A DNA stretch of 64,000 bases from Fulvia fulva (GCF_020509005.1 NC_063013.1:1488001-1552000), one strand, 5' to 3'. Counted from the stretch's first letter, positions 10,806 to 23,674 are shown. Notes: generated from the sequence alone by a model not told the origin. Translations and numbers: made by a program.

Positions 10806-12235
10806 ATGGGTCTCTCCATGCTGCCAGATGAGCTGCTGTTATCGCTGTCAGAGCAGTGGCCTTGTCGCGACCTCCAGCTAAGGCAATTGGCAGCACTACT
10901 CTCTGTATGTACCTCCATCGCCGAGACAAGGCCATCACGAGCTAACGTGACCAGCCAACACTTTCCAGCCCACCATCACTGGTCCTTCACGGTTCCCGCG
11001 CGACCGGCAAGAGCAGCATCGTCCAGTCATATCTCGAAGCGAGCAAAGTCCAGCATGCGATCATCCGATGTCAAGAGTGCATTACCGGTCGACATCTATT
11101 GGAGAAGACGGTAGGAGTTGTACATGATGTCCTTCCAGGAAAAGACGGCAATGGGGTCGAAAAGGCATACAGTGGCCGATGTGAGAATCTCAGTTCACTC
11201 ACTGTTCATCTTCAAAGACTGCTGGAGGGGCAAGACAAGTTTGTGCTGGTCTTCGATGGCGTGGACAAACAGCGCGAGGCACCGCCAACACTTCTCCCAG
11301 CTCTAGCACGACTGGGTGAAGTGATACCGCACTTGGTCGTTCTTTTGATCGTTCGACATCCGCCTCCTCGCTTTCTGCATCAGCCCGGCGTACCTCACAT
11401 ACACTTTGCGCCTTACAGCCGTGCTCAGTCAATACACATAGTTGCACGGAAGCCGCAAGACATCTTCATTGAAGCACCACCTGATGATATGGATTACGAC
11501 GATGAGACGCACGAAGAAGACAAGGCATGGCTGTGGCCGAGGTTCTGCGCTGCTGTATGGGATGCCCTCGCACAGAATGCAGCACGAGATCTGGTGGCGT
11601 ACAAGGAGGCTTGTCTCAAACTCTGGAGACCTTTCGTTGCTCCTGTCATTAAGGGTGACTTTGGCACACGAGACTTCAGCAGACTCTTGGTCGCGCAACG
11701 GAGGCTGTTCCAGGAAGAGAACGTGCTGCTGGACTCGATCATCGCAAAGCCAGAAGGCGTTCTAGCGGTACCGCGTAGCAAGACGCACGATCTGCCATAC
11801 TACGCCAAGTGGACGCTGGTATCAGCTTATCTAGCATCCTTCAACCCAGCCAGGATGGATGCACTATACTTCATGAAGTCCACAGAGAGGAAACGGAGGA
11901 AGAAGGGTGGAGGCACAGCTCGATCTGGCGGTAGACCAAGTCAGACAAGGAAGATCCCACGACATTTACTCGCTGCTTCAGCCTTTACATTGGATCGCTT
12001 GTTGGCCATCCTCCATGCCATCTTACCGGACGAGCTGAGGACGAATATCGACATTTACCGACAGATCGCCACCCTCTCGAGCCTGAGGTTGCTGGTGCGA
12101 GCTGGCGGTATTGGCAACAGCGATCCTTTGGAGCCAGGCGGCAAGTGGCGGGTTGGTCCGATGATAACGTGGGAGCATATCCAAAGCATAGCAAGAGGAC
12201 TGGACTTCAACCTCATAGACTATGTCGCAGATTGA
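10806..12235 (+). CDS. ORC5: Origin recognition complex subunit 5
   Basis: Predicted 459 aa from exons 10806-10904 and 10955-12235; the 50-bp intron is phase 0 and joins AALLS to PTLSS. Orc5 is an AAA+ subunit of the complex that marks replication origins and loads MCM helicase. The Walker A motif GSRATGKSS lies at residues 46-54, Walker B VFDGVD at about 132-137. The Orc5 C-terminal hallmark KWTLVSAYLASFNP followed by ALYFMKSTERKRRKK is present, with a winged-helix region to the end. The N-terminal EQWPCRDLQ is typical of fungal Orc5. An in-frame upstream ATG exists at 10692, but the start at 10806 gives the usual N-terminus. Confidence 0.95.
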
Positions 12236-12338
12236 AATACTTGCGGGAAGACATAGTACTCGCTGCACAAACAACCTACTCACGTTTTCTGTTCTTGCAG
12301 AAGATTCGAGACGGAAGGATAATGGCACCTCGTAACCA

Positions 12339-13355
12339 TCAATTCCGAATCAGCGAAATGGCGTACCTTCTCCATTTCTCTGCCGGTAGTCGTCGCAGCC
12401 ATTGTAGAGCCAAAGACTTCGAATCCTCATCGAAGTCCCAACGTTTCCGTTCAACAGTGACGGAGAAAGCCTGCTCGATGTCGTTCGCTGCAGCAGAACT
12501 ACGGTGGGGCGATGCAGTAAAGAATGTACCTGCCAATTGTATCAGTGGCAGCGTGTTGCTACTGTGTCCAGGCAAGGCATCGCCCATATCACTGTTCGGT
12601 CGACTTGACTGCTGAAATCGTCTTAGTCCCCGTGCGGATACACTCGTCCCGGGCCCAATATGCTGCTTCAGGGCTTTGATTTGCTGTGAGAACCACGAGG
12701 GCAAGGAGTTCAAAGTAGCCTCGATGGTTTACAAGCTGGCCCTGCTTGTGTCCATATATGTACAGACGGCGAGCTGGGTCTGAGCAGCACGATCAGCATT
12801 GATGTGCTGCAAAGCAATCGACTCGCCCAAGCGACGATCCAGTAGGCCAACTGCTTGACCTACTGCCACTGTTTGTAGACTGCAGGCGAGGTCAGCTTTT
12901 GCACTCGAAATATGCCATTGTGCCTACTTATTGGCGATCCCAGCGTGCACAGAGAACACGGCAAGATGTCGCAAGACGAGCAGTCGCATCTTTTCGAGGT
13001 CACTCCGATACGTGACAGGACGAAGTCTGGCCAGTAACCAGTGCAACGACCCATCCCCGTGCACAGGCTGGCATCTCCTTAGCTTGGCATCGAATATCTT
13101 GACATGTTGTTCGCATGCTTTGAAAGACTTCTTCAGCTCGTTTGCGAAGGTGGCAGGTATTGTGAAGCCTGATGTTGTTAGGAGGCTCAACAACCTGCTG
13201 ATAAGTTGCTGTAGCTCCTGTGTCGCTTCTATTAGTTGAGCAACGTCCTCAGGTCCATCTTGAAACGCCGAAGTTGCTTTGAACAGTTCCTTGATGCCGT
13301 TGAGCGCGACGGTTGCAAAAGCTACCACGCTGGCCGCGGAGTTGACAGCTTCCAT
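12339..13355 (-). CDS. PigL_N-like (fungal NACHT/azaphilone cluster protein L N-terminal) protein, exon structure uncertain
   Basis: Exon 1 (13355-12928) starts MEAVNSAASVVAFATVALNG and continues with DGPEDVAQLIEATQELQQLI, the pattern of the all-helical N-terminal domain found in fungal PigL-like and STAND-type proteins. A canonical intron (12927-12880) joins it in phase to NLQTVAVGQAVGLLDRRLG. The frame then meets a TAA at 12731-12729, giving a 192-aa protein. The same frame is open again from 12728 to 12339 (ending CAISLIRN-like text). A 90-nt intron 12763-12674 (GTACAT...CAAAG) would remove the stop and give 292 aa, but its acceptor is weak. Either a short protein, a longer spliced one or a nonsense allele is possible. 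Function is unknown; helical domains of this type often act in self/non-self or adaptor roles. Confidence 0.6.
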
Positions 13356-13745
13356 CAGTAGCCACTGCGCGGCATACCACAGGAAGAAGCTCGAAGTAAG
13401 AATGTCGAGGGAACAGATGTGAAATGGAATGGTTGGCCGTGCCAAATTCATCAGGCCGCCCTCGTGTCAAAGAGCAATTGCGCCCATGGCTGTGCAGGCC
13501 GCGAGGCTGGCCAAGATCCCCTAGCGAGGCATCGCATGAGCGACGGAGAGCCCAGATGCACACAGCCCCACCTTGGTGTAACACGGGCGATATACAGGCG
13601 GCTTGCCCAACCGCGCAGGTACCAAGCGAGGAGGGCTGAGCAAGCACTATGTGAATTCCTGCTGACTATGTATGCTTTCTCTGACCATTCGCTTCCTCTG
13701 ATCATTCGCTCCTTTTGCTCTCAGGCATGATCATCTGTATCGAAG
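13356..13745. other. Intergenic stretch, nothing recognised
   Basis: It lies between two minus-strand genes and should hold the promoter of the PigL_N-like gene. Overlapping open frames on both strands look like chance. Confidence 0.5.
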
Positions 13746-14875
13746 TCACTTCTTCTCCGACTCCCTGGCCTTCCTCATCAACCTCCTCGTCTCATCCCTC
13801 TTCATCTCCACCTTCTCAGGAAACTTCCCACTGCTCTTCCACTCCTCCTCTCCACCAAGGTATCGATACACAACTCTCGAATCAAGGTCCCTACACCTCT
13901 CATCCTTCGTGGCACCCTCATAAACCCCCAACCCAGCGCCTCCAAGCGCCAATCTCGCGCCAACCCTCTCCGCCGTATCGACCGCCAACCCAATATCCTT
14001 CCTCATCAACCCCACCTTAAAACCCCCCTTATACCCCCTACTACTCAACGCATCCCCATAGACCCCTGGCGCCGGATTCCAATCATCACAAATCGCATTC
14101 TGCGCCGTACTCGTATGATAAATATTCGCCAACACTCTCGGATCCATCCCACTCTTAATCCCAATATTCAGACTCTCAGACACGGCGATGGCAATCATCC
14201 CGGAAGTGTAATTGTTGCAGAGTTTTGCTACGAGGCCTAGCGAGGGACCGCCGCAGAAGAAGACGTTGCCGCCCATGAGGTAGAGCAGGGTTTCGAGAAG
14301 GGGTTTGTGCGGGGAGGAGGAGGAGGCACCGAGCATGAAGGTTAGGGTGGCGCTTTCGGCGCCTTTGACGCCGCCGGAGACGGGGGCGTCGTAGAAGGAA
14401 GTGGTCGGGTGGTGGGCGGTGCAGGCGGAGCCGACGGCGAGGGAGGTGGCTGTGTCGATGGTGGAGCAGTCGATTAGGATCTTTTTGTTATCTGAAAGTG
14501 TTGAGGAGGTCAAGACGCCATTGGCTTCGTCGAGGTAGACGCTGCGGACGTGGGAGCCTTCGGGGACCATGGAGAGGATCAGATCCTGTGAGATTGGTTG
14601 TCAGTACACAGGACGATCGCATCGAACGTGGTAAGATGAGGTCTGCGGCTGGAAGTACTGAGCGTGCATACGGACTTGTCTGCCACTTCTCTACTGCTTT
14701 GGCAAGCATGTACTCCATCACCTTCTTCCTTGACAAACTTGTCCACACTCTCCTGCACCACATCGTAGACATAGAACTGTGTGTTCTGGTCCATCTTCTT
14801 CACCAAGTTCGTGGCCATTGGGTAGCCCATCAGGCCTAAGCCTATCCAGCCAATGCTCTTTGGTAGGTCTGCCAT
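13746..14875 (-). CDS. 3-hydroxyisobutyrate dehydrogenase family protein (beta-hydroxyacid dehydrogenase)
   Basis: Predicted 347 aa from exons 14875-14672 and 14585-13746; the 86-bp intron joins ADKS to DLILSMVPEG in phase. The family oxidises beta-hydroxyacids with NAD(P), for example 3-hydroxyisobutyrate in mitochondrial valine breakdown. The N-terminal Rossmann motif is IGLGLMGYPMATNL (Gly12, Gly14, Gly17). The substrate loop DAPVSGGVKGAE and the catalytic helix GLVAKLCNNY (Lys about 189) are intact. The length matches the family. No clear mitochondrial presequence precedes MADLPKSIGW, so a cytosolic paralogue (GLYR/6PGDH-like) is as likely as the mitochondrial enzyme. The C-terminal tail is charged. 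Confidence 0.9.
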
Positions 14876-15240
14876 GGTGGATTGTCTTCCGATCGGAACG
14901 CTTTGTATCGTGTGTACAGCAGATCGCAACATTGTGCCGGCGGTGATGCACTCAACATAGCCGCGTACCGCGTTCATGTGGGGGAGTGTCAAGGCCCCGC
15001 GCTTTGGTCCGGCTTCGGTCTGACGTGCAGCTCTGCTCGAGCTCAAGGGCCGTCGGTGTTGCAAACCCCCTTCGATGATGGTATGATGTCGAACGCAAGG
15101 TTCGCTCACCATATCTTATCTCAGCCAGGTTCACTCATAGTGGTGTCGTCTCCATCTGAGGTCGCTTTCTCGGTTGTGGAACCTCTAGTACCCTAGACCA
15201 GCGTTAGTACAGCCAGCCCCCGCACCATCGTCCAACGGTC

Positions 15241-17698
15241 CTACTGGGAAGGACTCACTCGCGGCGTCTCCATTGCCTTCTGTACAGCTTCACCATCTTC
15301 AGGACCAAGAATAGCATCCAGAATATCGTGAGCTGCCTCGCAAACCTCGTCTTCAATGCCAGCCTCATACACAAGCTGTTCACTAAACGCGATCCGAGTG
15401 AGGCTGACGAGGAATTTGTGGTAGCCACCATGCACTACTCGAAGCTTCTGAATGAGGACTGTAGGATCTTCAAACGCGTGAATGATGTGATGGAGTAGTC
15501 GGGTCGTCATGTTGACAAGCTGTATGGTGAGTCCATGTGGCGTCCTTTCCGGGCGAGGCATACCAAGAGAAGGTCGCTGAGAGTACAATCTCGACACTTG
15601 CGAATCGAGGAAGCGCACCAGTCTGCCGGTCGTGCTTCGATGCTGCGACAACAAGAGTGTGCCATGATCTGTCAGACACATGGCCCGGAACACCTTGAGC
15701 ACATCGATATGTACATCGATGATTTCAACCTCTGTGTATGGCGCTTCATCCTTGGGTGGCTGACTCCATCAGTGATGATCACTTCAATTTAGCATTATTC
15801 AGACGTACCTTGAACTTTTCGAAGAGCAAAACAGTCAATCGCTCGATCGTCTGCCTCTCTTGCTGCGGCTGTGCTTCTGCATCGGGCATGATAGCACCGA
15901 ATGTGGTCGATCTTGCCGAGGTGGTCAACATGCGAAGCATGGTGGTATTGTGGCTCTTTGGTTGCGCTTTGCCAAGAGTCTGCAGCACGAATTGGAACTC
16001 GATGGTCTTCCAGAACACTTCGTTCCGCCCAAAGGTTAAGGAAGCTGCGCCACATAGATTGTCGAGCAACTCCATTACGCTGTCCACATCCAATTGCTGA
16101 GCCCATAGGTCTTGATGTTGACTTTCCTCCTTCGTAAGGACCTGACCTTTGAGTACACGAGCGGCAGGCCTGGCAATGTAGTCGATGGTTCGACAGCAAA
16201 GTGGTATTGCCACTTCAATGAGCTTTGCCTTGGTCGAGGAAAGCTCGCCATACAGAGACAGGAAGAGCATATCGAGAATTAAGTAGAAGGGCGAGAAGTA
16301 GCTGTCTTCTAAACAGCCAGCCCACAAGCGCAGACATATCCTGGCGAGCTTGATAGGGAGATGGTCGTCATCGTCACCAGGTCGTGAAAGCTCATCGTGG
16401 AAGATCGAAGCGAGAGTCTTACCTGGGCTCGACGGGAACGAGTATTTGATGAACGCCTGCACAGTCCTCTCGTGGTCTTCTTTTGGCGTGTGATTGAGAA
16501 TCTGATGGATGTACCTGTACTTTGCATCATCGTGCACCACGATGGTCTCGACGACTGGCGGACCAAACGATGAGGCAGTAGTCTGCTCGGTGCTGTCTTT
16601 GCGCAGAACGGGTTGTGGTTGCGTGAAAGACAGAGCAGGGACAGGGCTATCGTTAGCTGGCCTCTTTCGCTTCGCACCGACCTTGGGAGTGTGGTCGCCG
16701 CCTTTGTCTCGACTCTTGCTCGGACTTGGCTGCAGCTCAGTATCGTCAAACCCGTCGCCTAGGCCCGTCCTCTTGCTCTTTCGAGGCGTGTCTCGCTGAG
16801 TAGGCGCTCTTCTCGTACCAGCCGACCTCTTCGCACGCTCAGCTTCCTGGGCTAGATCGTGCTGCAGAAAGCGGTTGTCTGTCTCCATCTTCTCGCGTTC
16901 CTTCCGACTGGCGTCGATCTCAGCCTTTTGCCTCGCAGACTCATCAGAATGTAGCTTTTGCATAACAGACAACCTTGCCTCGAACCGCTTCTTCTCTTTC
17001 TCCTGATTGCTACGGACGATGGCGATCTCGCCCTGCTTAGCAAGAGCCTCATTCCGAGCTGCCTCTTCCGCGCGTCGCAACCGTTCTTGCTCAGCCTCAA
17101 GCTCTTGTATTCTGGCCAGCATAGCAGAAACGTCCATCGATCCGCCATTGGGTGCTGACTGCACTGGTTGTCCTCTGGCGAATCTAGTAAAGGTCTGGCT
17201 ACCTAGCTCAGCGTCCGCAGCCGCAAATGCAGCCGCCGCCTCGAGATCCACATCCTTCTTCCAGGCCTGTCGTGGCGGCGGGCGGTTCTGATAGCTAGGT
17301 CTGGAGGCATTGGTCGGTCGTGACGCAGGCTCAGTGACCATGGATGGCTCGTCAGGGTTGATGACATCTTCATCGTCGAGTCCATAGTCGGACGAAGGCG
17401 GCTCCGGTGCACTGGCCGGAGGAGCATTGTTGACGATATGGGCGTAGTTCTGCGTGAGTGGCCGGTTGGGCTGTGGTGGTCGCCATGGCAGATTCCGGTT
17501 GAGGCCGCTGCCTCCTGCTCTGTTCAGACTGGCAGCATTGTGTGCCTGCTTTCGCAATGGCACAGACGGCTGTCGAACTACATTCACCGCTGACTTCTGT
17601 GTCGAGGTCAGGACAGCCTGCTGTTCGAGCTGGTCGAGGGTGTTGGAAGGGATATTGTCTAGGTCATCGTCGGAGAAGAAGTCGTCGTCGGATGCCAT
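15241..17698 (-). CDS. uvsD: ATRIP/Rad26/UvsD-type DNA damage checkpoint protein
   Basis: Predicted 792 aa from exons 17698-15809 and 15729-15241, joined in phase (FEKFK to VEIIDVH) over a 79-bp intron. The protein matches the fungal Rad26/UvsD family, the partner that recruits the ATR kinase to RPA-coated single-stranded DNA. An acidic N-terminus (MASDDDFFSDDDLDNIP) resembles RPA-binding peptides of ATRIP. A long coiled coil follows (about residues 195-300, e.g. IQELEAEQERLRRAEE), then basic, Ser/Pro-rich linker and a helical C-terminal half with KYRYIHQILNH. The symbol follows Aspergillus use. It is head-to-head with the CDP-DAG synthase gene across 537 bp. Confidence 0.85.
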
Positions 17699-18235
17699 CG
17701 CTGCTCGCCTGGCACTCCATTTCCTCTAGCCACGCACACCCAACTCGCTCTATACCGAAAGCAATATCGTGCGGTGCTGTGTTGTGCGTGTCGGAGGATG
17801 GAACGCGTCGCTGCCGACCGAGGGACGCGCTAAGAAAGGCAAACGGCTGCAGCCTGCGTAATTTCCAGGATCAACTTTCACGTGAAGGCCCGCTGTCGTC
17901 ACCGTGAAAGTCTGTCGCATGAACGCCTGCTTCCAGGTTGTTTCCCTTCGTCTGCCTGCCAGCGCGCCCATACACTTTCACGACCTTCACGATCCCAACA
18001 TCACAGCGGACGCGACATGAGTACTGGGCCATACCAGAAGTATTGGATTGGACGTTGTGCTTAAGTGCACCTTTGCATCCTCCCACGTGCTCGAAAGGAG
18101 AGCTCTCCGCGACCGGCCGCCAGCAAACACTACACACACGGAACAGGCAACCTGTCACTTGATACAGCCTGCAGCGCACACCTACCGACCCTCTACCGAA
18201 GCTGCACGTGATCGTTTGCTGGTCTTTTTCGAACC
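17699..18235. promoter_or_regulatory. Shared divergent promoter region of uvsD and CDS1
   Basis: 537 bp between two start codons pointing apart. Short open frames on both strands have no recognisable content. A palindromic cacgtg-type sequence occurs near 18085 and tgcacgtgat near 18202, a basic helix-loop-helix (E-box) core; use of these sites is inference. Confidence 0.45.
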
Positions 18236-19851
18236 ATGACGAAGCCTAAGAAGGACGTCAAGTTCAACCATCGCGAGCGAAGATTGAGCAAGAGCAGCAT
18301 GTCCGACTTCAACTACGAATCGCCGAATGATGAGCGAAGCCCGAGCAGACACAAAGGAGCGAAGAGTCCCACGAGGAATGGCGCACTCAGCAAACAGATC
18401 AGCAACGACCGGCCGTTAGTCGATAGAACCGACACCACGCAGAGCGGCTGGGCAACAGAAAATGAGGACGAGAAGGTACACAAATACCAGCTACTTTATC
18501 AGAAGAGAGGGTACTAACACGAGTTAGCCAAAAGCGCCGGAGCTCACTGAAGGCCAGAAGAAGTTCCAAACTTTCGTGACCCGATCGATATGGACCTTCG
18601 TCATGATAGGCGTCTTCTTCGCGTCCATGTTCGCCGGCCACATCTACATCATCATTCTGGCTACCGCAGTACAGATCATATCGTTCAAGGAAGTTATCTC
18701 GATCCAAAACGTTCCCAGCAGAGCAAGGTCGCTACGCTTCACCAAGACGCTCAACTGGTACTTTCTTGGCACGACCATGTACTTCCTGTACGGAGAGAGT
18801 GTGATATACTACTTCAAGCATATCGTGCTCATTGACCGCGTGCTGCTGCCATTTGCAACGCACCACAGATTCATCAGCTTCATGCTTTACATCATTGGTA
18901 TGTTGTTCCAGATGAATGTTAGCACGCAAGCTGACTTCGATTTTAGGCTTCGTCTTCTTTGTCGGCTCCCTACAGAAGGGACACTACAAGTTCCAGTTCA
19001 CACAGTTCGCATGGACACACATGGCGCTGTACCTGATTGTGGTGCAGGCTCATTTCATTATGAACAACATCTTCGAGGGCATGATCTGGTTCTTCCTGCC
19101 CATCAGCTTGGTCATCATCAACGACATCTTCGCATACATTTGTGGTATCACATTTGGCAGGACACAACTGATCAAGATCTCCCCGAAAAAGACTGTCGAA
19201 GGTATGTGCATATACGCAGCAGGGCAAGGTCAGCATACTAACATACTCTCAGGCTTCGTTGGTGCCTGGATCTGCACAATCATCCTTGGATTCTTCTTCG
19301 CCAACCTTCTAATGCGATCCAAGTACTTCGTCTGCCCGGTCAACGATCTTGGCGCGAACATCTTCACTGGCCTCGAGTGTGAAGTCAACCCAGTCTTCAT
19401 CGCAAAGACATACCACATTCCCTTCATCCCACACACCTGGGACTTCCTGCCAACGACCATCACAGTGGCACCTATGCAGTTCCACATCATGGCGTTCGCA
19501 ACATTCGCCTCACTCATCGCCCCCTTCGGAGGTTTCTTCGCATCTGGCTTGAAGCGTACCTTCAACATCAAGGACTTTGGCGACTCAATTCCCGGACACG
19601 GCGGCATGACCGACCGCATGGACTGTCAATTCGTCATGGGCTTCTTTGCCTACATGTACTACCAGTCCTTCATCGCCCTGCACAAAGCTAGTGTTGGTAG
19701 CGTTATTGAGACCGCAATCACAGGCTTGAGCCCAGAGGAGCAGATTGCTGTCGTGAAAGGACTTGCGCAGCACCTGTACAACCAAGGTGCAGTTAGCCAC
19801 AAAGTGGTGGAATACCTTGGCCAGAACCTGCAGGTTGCGCTCAAGCGATGA
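18236..19851 (+). CDS. CDS1: Phosphatidate cytidylyltransferase (CDP-diacylglycerol synthase)
   Basis: Predicted 487 aa from four exons: 18236-18475, 18528-18897, 18947-19201 and 19253-19851. Introns are 49-52 bp with GT/AG ends and ctaac-type branch sites; all phases agree. The enzyme makes CDP-diacylglycerol from phosphatidate and CTP in the ER membrane, feeding phosphatidylinositol, phosphatidylserine and cardiolipin synthesis. A polar N-terminus of about 100 residues is followed by many membrane helices (e.g. FVMIGVFFASMFAGHIYIII). The signature near the C-terminus, SGLKRTFNIKDFGDS then IPGHGGMTDRMDC, is complete, with the catalytic Asp residues present. Confidence 0.96.
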
Positions 19852-20719
19852 ACTTGAGAGTTCTTGACTATTGTTTCGTGGTCTGCGTTCGGAGCGAGCA
19901 GCAGCGCAATATGAGAGACAAAGTGCGCGCGCGTTATCGAAAGGTTGAAGACATTGCTTGTATCATAACGTGGGTACTCCTCTAATGCGGCGACATCAAC
20001 TGTCATGGGTTTCGCTGTGACGTTCGTGTGTACGAAAGCATGCCAAGCTGACTGACCAACATTTTAGCGGCTTAGATTACATGTCCACAGACGAGACCAC
20101 CATATATCACACCAGCAACCCACTCAAAACATCCATTGGCTTCCAAAACGCAGTATCGTGACGGTGCGATGACCATGCGTTACTTTGAAAGACATGCCAC
20201 AGCTTCCGAGCACGCCGCAATGCGCAGTCATATATGCACAATAGCGGACACAGACGACACCTCGCAGCAGGAGCTCATCCCGGTCCTGCCGCTTGCGATC
20301 GTACTTTTTGCTGGAGAAGGGCCTTTTCCGATGTAGAAATACAGGTACGCGAGACGACTTGGTCGACGCCTTCCGCGGCCAGAACGCCGTGAACGCTTCC
20401 TGGCATTTCCGTTGAGACGCTTGCTCCGCGAATTTGTGTTATTTTGGTGGGATGTCGCCTGGGGTCGAAAGGCGGTGACCTGACGATCGATTGATCCTGG
20501 CAACTTAGTCTACCCCGCGATTGCCTCACATGCAAGTTGGAGCACGGAGGAACAACGCGTCCACGTTGAACTGGCGGCTGCAGCCTGCAGGATCCATTGG
20601 GACTGGTGAAACTTTGTTTGGGCAGCTTTCTCCAGATCCCGTCTTTGCTCACCTCTGATCTTGTGGGAAAAGTTGTTTCTCTTTGGCAACACAACTTGTC
20701 TTACAAGGGAAGAGAGAAG
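19852..20719. other. Intergenic stretch upstream of glycogen phosphorylase
   Basis: About 870 bp. A 139-codon minus-strand open frame (20275-20694) overlaps other open frames and has no recognisable domain. This region should hold the CDS1 3' end and the phosphorylase promoter. Confidence 0.5.
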
Positions 20720-23674
20720 ATGGCTTCATCAGCTGGTACCAACGAGGATCGTCAGGCGAGACAGAGGAAGCCGAGCACGTCGGCGCCTATTACTGATTTC
20801 CAGGGACCTGTGGGACCTGCTGGTATTTCGAGGCCAAAGGTATGTACCGGAGAAGGGAAGGCATCGATTAAGATGGGCGACTGGCAGTGGCCAGGATTGA
20901 ATGTCGGGACTTCGGAACATGTCTGAAGAGCTGGCTGACACATCTGCCTGATAGCACAAGAGAACTGTGACGGGCTTCGCACCACAAGAGATCAAGAGCA
21001 TTGAGGCGAGCATTCCCGAGGGTCAGAGAGAAGCGTAAGTTGTAGGCACTACCGAACCCTAGGTCTTGATTGCTGACGATCTATTGCAGATGGAGGAAAT
21101 ACGTCAGTAGCATGAGAATGATTCATTTGCCTGACTACTAACAACACACAGTCCGCACGCGAGTTCAAGGACAAGGACGAATTCGACGCCGAAGTTGTCC
21201 GACACATCGAAACCACCCTTGCTAGATCGTTGTTCAACTGCGATGAAGCAGCAGCATACTCTGGAACGGCATTGGCCTTCCGTGACCGCTTGGTCATTGA
21301 ATGGAACAAGACACAGCAAAACCAGACCTCAGCCGATCCAAAGCGAGTCTACTACCTCTCGCTTGAGTTCTTGATGGGCCGAGCACTCGACAATGCCATG
21401 CTGAACACCGGCATGAAGGATGTTGCTGTGGACGGTCTCAAGGACCTTGGCTTCCGCGTGGAGGACATCATCACACAAGAGCGTGATGCTGCTCTCGGTA
21501 ACGGTGGTCTCGGACGACTTGCTGCCTGCTTCCTCGACTCCCTCGCGACCCTCAACTACCCAGCCTGGGGTTACGCCCTTCGCTACCGATACGGTATTTT
21601 CAAGCAAGAGATTGTTGATGGCTACCAGGTCGAAGTTCCAGACTATTGGCTTGACTTCAACCCATGGGAGTTCCCACGTCACGATGTGACAGTAGACATC
21701 CAGTTCTACGGAAACGTCAGCAAGTACACAGACGACAAGACTGGCAAGCAGGTCAGCGTTTGGGAGAATGGCGAGATTGTCACTGCTGTTGCATACGATG
21801 CTCCCATTCCAGGATACGGCACAAAGACAACCAATAATCTTCGTCTGTGGTCAAGCAAGGCATCGCATGGCGAATTCGACTTCACCAAGTTCAACTCTGG
21901 AGAGTACGAGGCATCTGTTGCCGACCAGCAGCGTGCAGAGACCATCTCATCCGTGCTGTACCCCAACGACAGTCTGGAGAGTGGTAAGGAGCTTCGTCTC
22001 AAGCAGCAATACTTCTGGTGTGCTGCCTCACTCTTCGACATTGTCCGCCGATTCAAGAAGTCAAAGAAGGCTTGGAGCGAGTTTCCTAACCAGGTCGCTA
22101 TCCAGCTCAACGACACTCACCCGACTCTCGCCATTCCCGAGCTTCAGCGTATCCTGATCGATCAGGAAGGTCTTGACTGGGATGAGGCTTGGTCGATTGT
22201 GCAGAAGACTTTCGGCTACACCAACCACACCGTGCTTCCTGAGGCTCTTGAGAAGTGGTCCGTTCCACTTATCCAGCACTTGCTGCCACGCCACCTCCAA
22301 ATCATCTATGACATCAACCTTAACTTCCTGCAGTACGTCGAGCGCAACTTCCCGACGGAGCGTGAGATGCTCGGCCGCGTGTCGATCATCGAGGAGTCGC
22401 AGCCAAAGATGGTCCGCATGGCATACTTGGCTGTTATTGGTAGCCACAAGGTCAACGGTGTCGCTGAGCTGCACTCCGACCTGATCAAGACCACAATCTT
22501 CAAGGACTTCGTCAAGATTTACGGCCCAGATAAGTTCACGAACGTCACAAACGGTATTACCCCACGAAGATGGCTTCACCAGGCCAACCCACGCCTTTCC
22601 GAGCTTATCGCTAGCAAGCTTGGCGGCCACGACTTCCTTCGCGACCTCACCCAGCTCCACAAGATCGAGAACTTCGTCGATGACAAGGAGTTCCGAAAGG
22701 AATTCCAAGAGATCAAGTATGCAAACAAAGTCCGCCTGGCCAAAATGATTAAAGAGATGCACGGTATTACGGTCAACCCATCCAGCTTGTTCGACATTCA
22801 GGTCAAACGCATGCACGAGTACAAGAGACAGCAATTGAACATTTTCGGTGTGATACTCAGATACCTCGAGCTGAAGGAGATGTCGGCTGAGGACCGAAAG
22901 AAGGTCCAGCCGCGCGTCAGCATCTTTGGTGGCAAGGCAGCTCCCGGATACTGGATGGCCAAGACTGTCATCCACTTGATCAACCAGGTCGGAGCTGTGG
23001 TCAACAACGACAAGGAGATCGGTGATTTGCTCAAGGTGGTCTTCATCGAGGATTACAACGTTAGCAAGGCCGAGATCATCGTTCCAGGTAGCGATATCTC
23101 GGAGCACATCTCCACTGCTGGAACCGAAGCCTCCGGTACTTCGAACATGAAGTTTGTGCTCAACGGTGGTCTTATCATCGGTACCTGCGACGGTGCCAAC
23201 ATCGAGATCACCCGCGAGGTTGGCGAGGACAACATCTTCCTCTTCGGCAACCTTTCAGAGGACGTCGAAGATCTCCGACACTCGCACATGTACGGTGACT
23301 TCCAGCTCGACCCAATGCTCGAGCGCGTCTTCGACACCATCAAGAAGGGCACTTTCGGTGATGCTGGGCAGTTCTCTGCGCTCGTGAACAGTATTGTCGA
23401 ACACGGAGACTACTACCTCGTGTCAGATGACTTTAAGAGCTACATCGATACGCAGAAGTTGATCGACGAGGCGTACAAGAACCAGGAGGAATGGTTGACC
23501 AAGACGATTACGTCTGTTGCTAGAATGGGATTCTTCAGCAGTGACAGGTATGCCCAATTTCGGTTCAGATTTGAGAAGCTTTGCTAACGATTCGTAAACA
23601 GATGTATCGACGAGTATGCCGAGATGATCTGGAACGTCGAGCCAGTGAAGCCAGCGCAGCAGAATGGTGCGTGA
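20720..23674 (+). CDS. GPH1: Glycogen phosphorylase
   Basis: Predicted 893 aa, the usual size, from five exons: 20720-20839, 20955-21034, 21090-21102, 21152-23547, 23602-23674. The third exon is only 13 nt and encodes the end of Ala plus WRKY; dropping it breaks the frame. The enzyme releases glucose-1-phosphate from glycogen. Visible family sequence includes YYLSLEFLMGRALDNA, AALGNGGLGRLAACF, VAIQLNDTHPTLAIPEL, KVNGVAELHSDL, NVTNGITPRRW, RMHEYKRQQLN and the pyridoxal-phosphate site ASGTSNMKF with Lys about 738. The N-terminal 70 residues carry the Ser/Arg-rich region where fungal enzymes are phosphorylated (RQRKPST). Confidence 0.97.

Noticed and set aside
13419..13730. Overlapping open frames between the PigL_N-like and dehydrogenase genes
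   Set aside because: Composition and overlap suggest chance; they fit promoter DNA better.
22061..23107. 348-codon minus-strand frame inside glycogen phosphorylase
   Set aside because: Antisense shadow of a strongly coding exon with biased codon use.
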